Positions 8,935 to 17,218 of a DNA stretch of 64,000 nucleotides are shown piece by piece. The stretch lies in the IMG/VR virus record IMGVR_UViG_3300005528_000046, positions 29,323 to 93,322 of that record; one strand, 5' to 3'. The DNA comes from a virus. Each line of letters starts with the position of its first letter. Within the stretch, counting starts at the first letter, position 1. The position numbers and the translations under genes were made by a program. A model generated the notes under the pieces. The model was given only the letters and a program-made list of their open reading frames with translations, did no database searches and was not told the DNA's origin.

Positions 8935-8960
8935 TTGTTATTCGGCGCCTTAATTTTTAT

Positions 8961-8968
8961 ATAAATAT
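8961..8968 (-). promoter_or_regulatory. late promoter-like box
   Basis: ATATTTAT, 27 bases before the 282-residue gene. Confidence 0.5.
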
Positions 8969-8976
8969 GGTTGTAA

Positions 8977-10809
8977 TTATAAAATATTGTTTTCATCTAG
9001 CATTGTGCCTGCGTCTAAATCTGTTTCTGTAGATTTCTTAAATGTTTCTGTAATAATACTTACTCCAGATTTACCTGACTTCATACCTTTTACAATGCTT
9101 TCTGTACGCGTTACTGATAATTTTGATTTGAAATTTGGATCAGGTTGATACGTTGTTTTTCTTTGTTCTGGATTAAAAGTTTGCCTAACTTGTTTTGTCC
9201 CTGTAGGATCCCATCCAAACTCATTACGATGCTGTCCTGATTTTATTCCTTCAGGTGGACGACCTCCTTGATCTTTTTCTTCAACTTCTTTGCTTGACAT
9301 ATGTACCGTTGCTAAATCGTGTGGTGTTCCAAATGATACTCCCGTTACAGCAGGGTCATTACCTTCTTGTTCAATTTGATTTTGACGGAATCTAAGTTTA
9401 AGATCTTCTAAGACATCATTGCGTTCTTGCAACCATTGATCTTCGGACATATTGAATATAAACTCATAAATGTATCGATCTGAAACTAATTTGCTATCTT
9501 TCATTGCGTTTGCTAATGTAATTTTTTCATTCATTAACGCAACTTTTTGTTGGTCATAAATAATAGAAGGAGCTGTTAATTCTAACTCAAATCCAACTAA
9601 ATCTTCTCCTTCAAAGCCTTGTGCATATAAATGTACAATAGCAACTTTTACTAATTCTGATACTACAATTTTTTGTATGCGTTCAATAGTTCTAGCAAAT
9701 CGAATATCAATTGATGCTAAGTTAACTTTGCCTTCTTGTGACTCACCATAACCTAAAAATGGTTTAGGAATTTTAAGAGCGGCCATCATTTTATCTTTGA
9801 TATATTCAATATCATCCATACCCGTAAAAGTCATTCCGGGCAATGTATCAATTGTAGTAGATGATTGACCTCCACGAACTGGTAAGTAATAATCTTCCAT
9901 CATGTTATTAAGATTAAATCTTAAATTGTAATTTCCAGTTTGTGGATCAATATGTGGAATTTTTTTCATCTTATTGATAATTTGTTCCATGAAAGTATCA
10001 ACTTCATTAGGAGGAATATTACCAATATCAATTTTAAAAATACGTTTTTCCGGAGCTCTCATGATACGATGTATTAACATTGCATCTTCCATCATCATTA
10101 ATTTTTGAAATTCTTTACGAGCTCCTTCTAACATGGATCTACCGTACGGTAAAAAGTTAGAATCGGATAACATACGGAAATGTGCAATCTCAAATGTATC
10201 ATATGTCATTTGTTCTGCAGCAACATTTTTAAATTTTATTTCATATTCGCCAGTAGCCTGATTATATTCTTCCCATCGCTCCATTTCATAACTAGAAAAA
10301 GGACGTGCATTGATAATTCCTATTTCTTCAGCAATATCTAATTTTAAAAAGAAATCACCATATTTGGTCATGTTTCGAATCCATGTCCACAGATTAAATT
10401 CTACATTTAAAACATCATAAAATAAATTGTATAGAATTTTTTGTATGCGAGTGTTGTTAGTTTTAATAGTAAGTATTTCTCCAAACTGATCTGCTAATGT
10501 AGATTCATCTGAATAAATATCTAATGCCGCAGATATAATTGGATCTTTATCCATCATTTCATAATCAGCATAAAGCTGCATACGATTTTGATGCATATAA
10601 TAGTTAGAATCATATCCACCCATACCTCCTACACGATGTTTATTAGCACCATGCAGACGCATATATCGGTCCGCGACTTTGCTTTGAGCTAAATTTCCAA
10701 CACCTTGTAAACGATTGGTATCTACTACTCGTAGTTTGTCTTTTCCATACGCACGTACAACTACGTTAGTACTAAAAAGATTTTGTAAACGTTTTCTTAA
10801 TGACGCCAT
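8977..10809 (-). CDS. gp20: portal vertex protein gp20-like
   Basis: A 610-residue portal protein, which forms the dodecameric ring through which DNA enters the head and nucleates prohead assembly. T4-like signatures are visible: DYEMMDKDPIISAALDIYSDEST near 82-105, FLKLDIAEEIGI, RAPEKRIFKIDIGN near 250, and a glycine-rich PVRGGQSSTTIDTLPG. The C-terminal 100 residues are hydrophilic. The ATG lies 15 bases after an ATATTTAT box. Confidence 0.92.
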   Translation of the reverse strand: MASLRKRLQNLFSTNVVVRAYGKDKLRVVDTNRLQGVGNLAQSKVADRYMRLHGANKHRVGGMGGYDSNYYMHQNRMQLYADYEMMDKDPIISAALDIYSDESTLADQFGEILTIKTNNTRIQKILYNLFYDVLNVEFNLWTWIRNMTKYGDFFLKLDIAEEIGIINARPFSSYEMERWEEYNQATGEYEIKFKNVAAEQMTYDTFEIAHFRMLSDSNFLPYGRSMLEGARKEFQKLMMMEDAMLIHRIMRAPEKRIFKIDIGNIPPNEVDTFMEQIINKMKKIPHIDPQTGNYNLRFNLNNMMEDYYLPVRGGQSSTTIDTLPGMTFTGMDDIEYIKDKMMAALKIPKPFLGYGESQEGKVNLASIDIRFARTIERIQKIVVSELVKVAIVHLYAQGFEGEDLVGFELELTAPSIIYDQQKVALMNEKITLANAMKDSKLVSDRYIYEFIFNMSEDQWLQERNDVLEDLKLRFRQNQIEQEGNDPAVTGVSFGTPHDLATVHMSSKEVEEKDQGGRPPEGIKSGQHRNEFGWDPTGTKQVRQTFNPEQRKTTYQPDPNFKSKLSVTRTESIVKGMKSGKSGVSIITETFKKSTETDLDAGTMLDENNIL

Positions 10810-10823
10810 ATTTCTTTTTTAAT

Positions 10824-10831
10824 ATAAATAT
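10824..10831 (-). promoter_or_regulatory. late promoter-like box
   Basis: ATATTTAT, 15 bases before the portal gene. Confidence 0.55.
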
Positions 10832-10857
10832 AACCATGTTTAGAACCATGCAAGTTT

Positions 10858-12438
10858 TTAACGTATCAACCAAGTTAAATCTTGATCTCCGTCACCTGGA
10901 TTCCAATTCCATCCGTTGTTTTGTTGAGTATTTTTGCCGGTATATATAACTTCACTTGTTTTTGTAAACTGAGATAAAGCACGTTTATTTAAATCAATTC
11001 CTTGTTGACGAAGTTTTAAAGCGGTATCACGTAACCAAAGTGTAATAGCAAATGACATTACAAGGTCGTCATTATATCCTTGTTGTGCCTGTGCTTTGCC
11101 GTTCAACCAAACAAATACTAGTAATTCTTGTATAAGACGTTTACTTCGTATTACGGGAGTTCGTTCTCGCATATACATTTCTAATGCTGATATCATTAAT
11201 GGGCGTGTTCTACTAGTAGTTGATACTCCAGGAACCATTTGGCTCTTATCTTTCATATCATAGCCTTTTTTCAATTGAACCGATGCATCTGTATATCCGT
11301 CATCTTTATATGTATAATGTAGATTTTGATAACCTCGATCTAATGCCGGTTGAATTGCAGCCCAACCAATATTAGCATTTTCAATTGCTAGTAAAGCATT
11401 ATTCCATTCTGTTGCAACCGTTACAAGCATATTACCAAAATCATTTGGTGCAATTTTACCTTTATATTCTGCAACTTGTCGTACTGATTCAACATCAAAT
11501 ATTTGAAATGTAGAATAATCTCCCCCATCACCTCGTGCAACGTCAGCTACTACTGTGTAATCTTTTGCGTAGTCTGGATATTCCCATATCCAATAATTTC
11601 CATCAAATCCGCGTCTTTCAATCGGATCTTCTGTTTTAATGTCATATTCAAGCAACAATGGACCATCTACTACAGTATGACCAGAACTGACGAAGTCACA
11701 ATCGCATTCTTGTGCCGCACCTCGTTCCCCTAATAATTGTGTTTGTTCATCACGCCAGGCCTGGTCTCGTTCTGGATGTACGGTCCAATGCAATTTAATT
11801 GTATGAAATCCATTTATTCCAGCTTCCGCATCTGCCCATGTTTGATGAAACCAATTACCAACACCATTTGGAGTTGATAATACAATTGCACCACCACCCG
11901 TTGATAGTGTTGCTTGTGATGCTATCCATATTTCTTCAATATTACGTATAAATGCTGCCTCATCCACAATTAGCAGTGATAATGCTTCTGAACGTGCACC
12001 GGTGGTTGCAGATGATACTGCTTTGATTTGTGAACCATTTTTAAATTTAAGTGATAATTTATTGTCAGCTTCAACTGTTCCTTTTAACCAACTTGGTAAA
12101 TTATCGTGCATTACACGTACTTTAGTAACTAAGTTTTTTGCTACTTCTTGTGTTGTTGCAATAACAAGTACGTTAAAATCTTCTGCAAACAACATGCTCC
12201 ATAGAGCAAATCCTGCTGAAAGAGTTGATATACCCAACTGACGAGACTTGAGAATAACATTGTATCTATTATCTCGTAGTTCTGTTAATGAATCTTCTTG
12301 AAATGGAAATAGATTAAATTTAATTTTACCACGTTTAGGATGTTGAATGTAACAATAGTTACGCATAAAAAATACAGGATCTTTAGCACATTGCATGTAC
12401 TGTTGCTGTATTATTTGCTTTATGTTCGGCTGAGACAT
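10858..12438 (-). CDS. gp17: terminase large subunit gp17-like
   Basis: A 526-residue DNA-packaging motor protein. The ATPase half has the Walker A variant KSRQLGIST (64-72) and Walker B LLIVDEAAF (154-162). The RNase H-like nuclease half has the acidic residues in VVADVARGDGGDYS, in LAIENANIG and in YNDDLVMSFA. Its length is a little short of T4 gp17 (610). It is followed 48 bases later by the portal gene. Genes for sheath and tube (18 and 19), which separate 17 and 20 in T4, are not here. Confidence 0.93.
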   Translation of the reverse strand: MSQPNIKQIIQQQYMQCAKDPVFFMRNYCYIQHPKRGKIKFNLFPFQEDSLTELRDNRYNVILKSRQLGISTLSAGFALWSMLFAEDFNVLVIATTQEVAKNLVTKVRVMHDNLPSWLKGTVEADNKLSLKFKNGSQIKAVSSATTGARSEALSLLIVDEAAFIRNIEEIWIASQATLSTGGGAIVLSTPNGVGNWFHQTWADAEAGINGFHTIKLHWTVHPERDQAWRDEQTQLLGERGAAQECDCDFVSSGHTVVDGPLLLEYDIKTEDPIERRGFDGNYWIWEYPDYAKDYTVVADVARGDGGDYSTFQIFDVESVRQVAEYKGKIAPNDFGNMLVTVATEWNNALLAIENANIGWAAIQPALDRGYQNLHYTYKDDGYTDASVQLKKGYDMKDKSQMVPGVSTTSRTRPLMISALEMYMRERTPVIRSKRLIQELLVFVWLNGKAQAQQGYNDDLVMSFAITLWLRDTALKLRQQGIDLNKRALSQFTKTSEVIYTGKNTQQNNGWNWNPGDGDQDLTWLIR

Positions 12439-12442
12439 AAAT

Positions 12443-12817
12443 TTATTTTGTTAATTCAATAACTAGTTTAGTAGTAAATACGGAAGTTAATATTCCAGCA
12501 GTAAACCAAATTGCTTTGTGATCGTACCAACGTGGTTTTAAATATTTTTCTCGTTCTATATATAAATCTACATTGTTTTTAAGCAAATCTACTTGTTTAG
12601 TTCGATATGCCATTTCCAATGAATCTAATCTTACTGTAGTTTTCAATTGACCTATTAATTTGTCTTGTCGTTCTATAATTAGTTTATTCAATGAATCTAA
12701 TTCATATAATGAATCTATTGTAAATGATATATCCAAAATTTCATCTGGAGTAAAACATGTATCTGTTTGTGAGTAACTTATAACAGGAAACAACAATATC
12801 AATAATAACTTTTTCAT
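12443..12817 (-). CDS. secreted/membrane protein, spanin-like candidate
   Basis: A 124-residue protein with a signal peptide (MKKLLLILLFPVISYSQ, cleavage probably near residue 17) of the style common in Bacteroidota. A charged helical stretch (about 30-90) follows, then a hydrophobic C-terminal segment (about 100-120). It overlaps the next upstream membrane-coiled-coil gene by 4 bases. A pair of one N-anchored coiled-coil protein and one exported helical protein resembles phage spanin systems, but nothing confirms this. Confidence 0.6.
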   Translation of the reverse strand: MKKLLLILLFPVISYSQTDTCFTPDEILDISFTIDSLYELDSLNKLIIERQDKLIGQLKTTVRLDSLEMAYRTKQVDLLKNNVDLYIEREKYLKPRWYDHKAIWFTAGILTSVFTTKLVIELTK

Positions 12818-13155
12818 GATTTTTTAGGTTTTCTACCTCGACGTGTTTTATTTAAAATGTTTTGTTTTGCATTTTCAACCGTACGTTCTTCTGGTTGAAT
12901 TTCTGTAACTTGTTGTTTTAAATCTTCAATCTCCGTTTCGGTTTGTTTAATTTTTTCTGCTACTTGTTCACGTTGTTCTTGAATTTGTTCAATACGTCCT
13001 TCTGCTTCAGCAATTTGTTCGTTATTGTCTTGTATTTGATCTTGTAATTTATCTAGTTTCGTTTCTCGTCGTTTACTAGAAAACATTACGAATGCTGCAA
13101 AAATAGCACCAATAGCTGCTACTATTAGTAACCAATATTTTTTAATAAATTTCAT
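12814..13155 (-). CDS. N-anchored coiled-coil membrane protein, spanin-like candidate
   Basis: A 113-residue protein with one N-terminal membrane segment (about residues 7-27, YWLLIVAAIGAIFAAFVMF). A long Gln/Glu/Lys coiled coil runs from about 32 to 90, and the C-terminus is basic (RRGRKPKKS). The layout matches an inner-membrane spanin or a membrane-tethered scaffold. It overlaps its upstream neighbour by 14 bases and its downstream neighbour by 4, so the three are translationally linked. Confidence 0.65.
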   Translation of the reverse strand: MKFIKKYWLLIVAAIGAIFAAFVMFSSKRRETKLDKLQDQIQDNNEQIAEAEGRIEQIQEQREQVAEKIKQTETEIEDLKQQVTEIQPEERTVENAKQNILNKTRRGRKPKKS

Positions 13156-13804
13156 TATTCATCTCCTTATCTAAATTATTTTCTAAATTATTTAAAAATT
13201 TTTCTTTGAATATATCAAATTGTTTTTGAATTGTAGCATCAAATTCTTCTGGTGTCATTCTTGCTGTCCAATGTTCTTGTTCTCCATCAGAATTAGTTAC
13301 AAATTTAGAAGCTTGTGTATATGTTTCTTTCAATAATGCAACATCACGTTCTGCTTCTGCTAACCAAGCAAGTTTATTTTGTCGAATTTTTTCTCGTTCA
13401 TATTCTTCAAATTTACCAGCTTTTTTAAGTTCATGCTCCATTTCGATTACGCAGTCAAAACACATTCCGTGTAGTTTACGCATTTTTTCATTTAATGGAT
13501 GTTTTGTTATACATGTACATGTTTCTTTGCGACAGTTTGGATATGATCTTAATTCTTCTCGAACTGATTGCAATACATTTGAAGCTTTTGTTTTTCTAAT
13601 TCTATAACCATCGCGTTGTTCAATAACATACGTTAATCCAGTAATTGGATCTGTTTCTTCCCAGACGTCTCCAACATCATGTTTAGTATTTTTCTTAGCA
13701 ACATCTGATGCATCAGAGAATCCTACCGTTTTTTTAGTTTGAAACTTGTGATTACCTTCCAACATCTGTTGAATGGCTTTGACATTTTGTAACTTTTTAG
13801 ACAT
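13142..13804 (-). CDS. unknown protein with Cys-rich zinc-binding-like centre
   Basis: A 220-residue hydrophilic protein. The centre (about residues 92-120) has C-x4-C-x-C then, some 20 residues on, CFDC, a plausible zinc site. Before it is a YVIEQRDGYRIRK beta stretch, and after it long charged helices. It lies just upstream of the membrane pair and terminase. A small terminase or packaging accessory role is conceivable by position only. Confidence 0.65.
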   Translation of the reverse strand: MSKKLQNVKAIQQMLEGNHKFQTKKTVGFSDASDVAKKNTKHDVGDVWEETDPITGLTYVIEQRDGYRIRKTKASNVLQSVREELRSYPNCRKETCTCITKHPLNEKMRKLHGMCFDCVIEMEHELKKAGKFEEYEREKIRQNKLAWLAEAERDVALLKETYTQASKFVTNSDGEQEHWTARMTPEEFDATIQKQFDIFKEKFLNNLENNLDKEMNNEIY

Positions 13805-13815
13805 ATGATTTTAAT

Positions 13816-14673
13816 TTAATCGTTGTTATTAGATTGTCGTTTAGGTGTTAATAAAGATATTTTTTTATTAGAAAATTTTCTTAATAAACGATAAAAATCT
13901 CGTTCTTCACTAGGATCATCTGGATTACTTAATACTTTTAAAAATTTACTAAGTTTAGATAATCTTTTAATATTTCCTAATTCCGAGGAACCAAATTCAT
14001 CTGATTTTAATACTTCTGGTTGTTCTATATCTGCAGTTGGAGTTGCAGCTGCAGTTGGAGTTGTAGGCGTAGTTGTATCAGTTGGAGGTGTTGCTGCAGC
14101 ATCAACCGGTGGTGTTGCAGATGCATCTGGAGTTGCTGTAATATCAGCTGGTGGTGTAGCTGTTGCATCAGTTGGTGGAGTTGCAGTTGCATCAGCTGCA
14201 GGAGTTTCTGTTTCTGGAGCTTCTGGTTCTTCTGTTGGTGTAGTTTCAGGTGTTGGTTGTTCTAATAAAACTTTAACTATTTTTCTACGAACATATTCTC
14301 TAACTAAACGTTCTTTTTGTTCGCGAGTTAAATTTTCAATTTTATCTTTTATTACGTCCTTTGTTTCTTTTTCTTCTGTATCTTGACGCTTCTTAAGACG
14401 TTTTGCTGCGGTTTTAGGATCATAATCACCAGTCTCTATGTCTTTATATAGACGATCATCATCATTGTATTTAACATACATATCGCCAGTATCAACCATT
14501 TCTTTATCACGTTTTCTCAAAACATTGAGTTGTGCATCTCCAGTAGAACGAGGATTTTGACCTCCTTTTTTATCATCTTCTGTATAATCTTTGATATCTT
14601 TACGTGGTTTTGGTTTTTGAGATTTTTCAAAATCTTTTGGTGCCTTATACTTGCTTTTATGTTTTTCAGCCAT
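13816..14673 (-). CDS. disordered protein with Ala-Thr-Pro repeats
   Basis: A 285-residue protein in three parts: a Lys/Asp-rich N-terminus (1-110), a helical segment ending KIVKVLLEQPTPE (131-143), then an Ala-Thr-Pro-Asp repeat tract (161-198, period about 8 residues), and a basic C-terminus. LLEQ resembles the gp21 cleavage rule, so the repeat part could be released in the prohead. No family recognised. The ATG is 22 bases after an ATATTTAT box. Confidence 0.65.
   Translation of the reverse strand: MAEKHKSKYKAPKDFEKSQKPKPRKDIKDYTEDDKKGGQNPRSTGDAQLNVLRKRDKEMVDTGDMYVKYNDDDRLYKDIETGDYDPKTAAKRLKKRQDTEEKETKDVIKDKIENLTREQKERLVREYVRRKIVKVLLEQPTPETTPTEEPEAPETETPAADATATPPTDATATPPADITATPDASATPPVDAAATPPTDTTTPTTPTAAATPTADIEQPEVLKSDEFGSSELGNIKRLSKLSKFLKVLSNPDDPSEERDFYRLLRKFSNKKISLLTPKRQSNNND
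14080..14193 (-). repeat. short tandem coding repeat, about 24 bases
   Basis: Degenerate tandem units encoding DATATPPT-like octapeptides, four to five copies, within the disordered protein. One unit is shortened to six residues. Such tracts vary in copy number and usually form flexible linkers. Confidence 0.7.
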
Positions 14674-14694
14674 TACAATTTTCCTATTTTTATA

Positions 14695-14702
14695 ATAAAT
14701 AT
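14695..14702 (-). promoter_or_regulatory. late promoter-like box
   Basis: ATATTTAT, 22 bases before the repeat-protein gene; overlaps the stop of the fusion enzyme gene. Confidence 0.55.
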
Positions 14703-17194
14703 CATCGAGCGTACTTTAATACTCCTAAAATCTGATTTACCGGTGCGAATGCGCCTGTCATCTTATATGTATTACCTCGATATGTAAATACTATGCCTTC
14801 TGTTGGTACAATTGCATCAAATCCTCCTAATTTTTGAATTCTTTTAAGTTCTAATTCCAATTTTGCAAGTGTTGCTGGATTTGGCGATATTTGCAATTCT
14901 TTAATAAGTTGTGCTAAATCTGTTTTAATATCTTGCACTGTTTTTGATGGATTTGCTGCTAAAAAGTTTGTAGCATTTTGTAATACTAAAACACCTAATC
15001 GTAAAAATATAGATTCAAATGGTTCTAAATTTTGTTTGCGATATTTTTTAAAATCTGATTTATCAAATTCAGTTACCCAAGCTTGGAATGCATCATTATC
15101 AATTTGTTTTTTAAGCATTGCAATGTTTACGGATTTATCTTCAAATGCCCAACGATATATCAATGTAGTTAATACTGAATCTGGTATATCATATCCTAAT
15201 TCTGTAGCTTTTGTTTGTATTACATCACGCCACCACGCTTTATGGTAATCACTTAATAAATCTGTATCTTTTAAACTAAATTTATCTCGTAACTGATCAA
15301 TTTCATTATAAAATGCAGCTTGTTGATCTTCAAAATCATAAACCTGACCTAATTTAATTTGCTGTGGAGGAATAAATGAAAACGTTTTTTGCATATGTGC
15401 ATTAGCATCTTGTATAATGTTTTGCATTAATGCACCACCTGTTAAATCCGTTTCAACAGTATTTCCTCGTTCATCATATTCTACAAGATTATGAAATTGC
15501 AAATGTGCTTTATCATATGCAATAACATTTTTAGTTGCTGGATAAATTATTTCCATGTTAGCAAATACTCGACCATTTTTAAATATTTGTTGCAATTTAT
15601 CTGCAGGTATTTTATTTAAAGCTTCGGTTAAGTCTTCAGCACATGCACGATATGCATCTACTATTAATTTATATCCTTCAGCAGCTTCTATACCATTTTT
15701 ATCGACAGATTCTTGATACTTTCTTTCAAAATCTGCAATTAATTGATCCGGGGTCATTGGATTAATGATAGTACCTTTATTACGAGCAAATCCGGGCTGA
15801 CCATCTTTCCAAGTAACTTGTATGTTTTGTCCATCTGTTTTCTCAGTTACAGCTTGTTCTATATCTAAACGTCCAGATAATGCTCTAGATACAATTTCAC
15901 GTACATCATTAAATGTTAATCCGTGATCATCCCATGGATGTGCCATATGACCTGCAGCACCTCCTTCTGTTAATACGCCTCCCGTTTTTAAACGAGATTC
16001 GATGGTATAAATAATATCTTCTGGATTATTTGATTGCCAACGTTTGCGTTGCTTTTTAATTGTTCTAGGAATCAATTCAATCATTTTTTTGCGAGGATTC
16101 CATTGTAACATGAACGGCATATGAATTGGAATATCAAATTGATAATCAGATCCAACACCGGTAGGTCGTTCTAAATTCAATTGTCTTGCAATTTTATCGC
16201 CATATTCATTAGCTAAGTCTTCAAAAAAGTCTCGTAACTCATCCGTATAGATCGGAGCTTCGTTTCTGGGATCATTCAATCTATCAATGAAATGTGTAAA
16301 CTTGCCTTGAAAATCTACATCGATTCCATATTCTTTAAAAAATCCATCAACTGCAGATTCAATAGCTGATAATTCTTGACGTGTAATGTAGTTTTCTGTT
16401 ATGATACTTTCTACTAGTTTTGCACCATATACAGTTTTGTTAAATGTATCAAAATCATATACAAAATCCTCACCTCGATGGTTATCTAAGAATGCACGTA
16501 ATTTTTTAATTTTATCTGCATGACGTTTCTTTTCACGCGGAAACATCATTGATTCTGCAACTTCTTCTACATCTTCCTGCAGTTGTTTTGTCCACCAATT
16601 TTTAGTAAATACAGCTTCCTGTACACCTGTTAATATTTGCCATGCATTTTTAACTTTAGCATCATCGTATTGTGGATACGCAGTCCTAAACGCAGCATAA
16701 TCTCCGGTAGCAATAGCATTACGAACATTAGTAGCTGATATAGGTTCATCATTACTTGTTAATGGATCTACATTGATGTTTAATTCTACAGCATCAACAC
16801 CGCGCGGTATAGTTCGACCTTTTTTATCTCCTATAGTAGCATATTTATCTACATTTGGAATAAAATCTTTTGCTCGAACATAATCATCCCCTTTTGCAGA
16901 TGCAGCCATTGCATAACGACCGGTAGCATCTTCCGGCAATGCAAATAAATATTCATACGCAGCCATGATAGGAGAATTAAATTCGGTTGGTTGTATTTCA
17001 ATTTGTGGATTGTCATTTAATAAATCAAACATTTCCATAGTTTTTTCACGCGTAATTCCATCACGTTCTTTAGGACCAATTAGTAATATAACTCGATTAA
17101 CATCTGGATGCTGTGCATATCGATTTGCTAAATCTAAATGTGCCCCTGTTATAGGTTTAAATCCTCCTGGAAAAAGTACTGTTGTTTCGTTCAT
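14702..17194 (-). CDS. nucleotidyltransferase / nucleic acid ligase-like fusion
   Basis: An 830-residue two-enzyme protein. Residues 1-190 form a HIGH-superfamily nucleotidyltransferase (NMNAT/cytidylyltransferase-like): PGGFKPITGAHLDL at 9-22 and the distal ISATNVR at 152-158. From about 410 the protein looks like an ATP-dependent ligase or nucleotidyltransferase: EKTDGQN at 451-457 (KxDG, motif I, probable K452), VFANMEIIYP (motif III-like), and TEGIVFTYRGNTYKMTG near the end (motifs IV-V). The middle (210-400) is unassigned. Together these suggest NAD-related or RNA-end chemistry, but substrates cannot be read from sequence. The ATG is 17 bases after an ATATTTAT box. Confidence 0.75.
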   Translation of the reverse strand: MNETTVLFPGGFKPITGAHLDLANRYAQHPDVNRVILLIGPKERDGITREKTMEMFDLLNDNPQIEIQPTEFNSPIMAAYEYLFALPEDATGRYAMAASAKGDDYVRAKDFIPNVDKYATIGDKKGRTIPRGVDAVELNINVDPLTSNDEPISATNVRNAIATGDYAAFRTAYPQYDDAKVKNAWQILTGVQEAVFTKNWWTKQLQEDVEEVAESMMFPREKKRHADKIKKLRAFLDNHRGEDFVYDFDTFNKTVYGAKLVESIITENYITRQELSAIESAVDGFFKEYGIDVDFQGKFTHFIDRLNDPRNEAPIYTDELRDFFEDLANEYGDKIARQLNLERPTGVGSDYQFDIPIHMPFMLQWNPRKKMIELIPRTIKKQRKRWQSNNPEDIIYTIESRLKTGGVLTEGGAAGHMAHPWDDHGLTFNDVREIVSRALSGRLDIEQAVTEKTDGQNIQVTWKDGQPGFARNKGTIINPMTPDQLIADFERKYQESVDKNGIEAAEGYKLIVDAYRACAEDLTEALNKIPADKLQQIFKNGRVFANMEIIYPATKNVIAYDKAHLQFHNLVEYDERGNTVETDLTGGALMQNIIQDANAHMQKTFSFIPPQQIKLGQVYDFEDQQAAFYNEIDQLRDKFSLKDTDLLSDYHKAWWRDVIQTKATELGYDIPDSVLTTLIYRWAFEDKSVNIAMLKKQIDNDAFQAWVTEFDKSDFKKYRKQNLEPFESIFLRLGVLVLQNATNFLAANPSKTVQDIKTDLAQLIKELQISPNPATLAKLELELKRIQKLGGFDAIVPTEGIVFTYRGNTYKMTGAFAPVNQILGVLKYAR

Positions 17195-17210
17195 TACGTG
17201 TTTCTTTTAT

Positions 17211-17218
17211 ATAAATAT
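17211..17218 (-). promoter_or_regulatory. late promoter-like box
   Basis: ATATTTAT, 17 bases before the fusion enzyme gene; overlaps the stop of the tail-protein gene. Confidence 0.55.

Noticed and set aside
12443-13155. Firm naming of the pair as spanins
   Set aside because: Only topology supports it; no lipobox or known spanin motif, so it is listed as a candidate.
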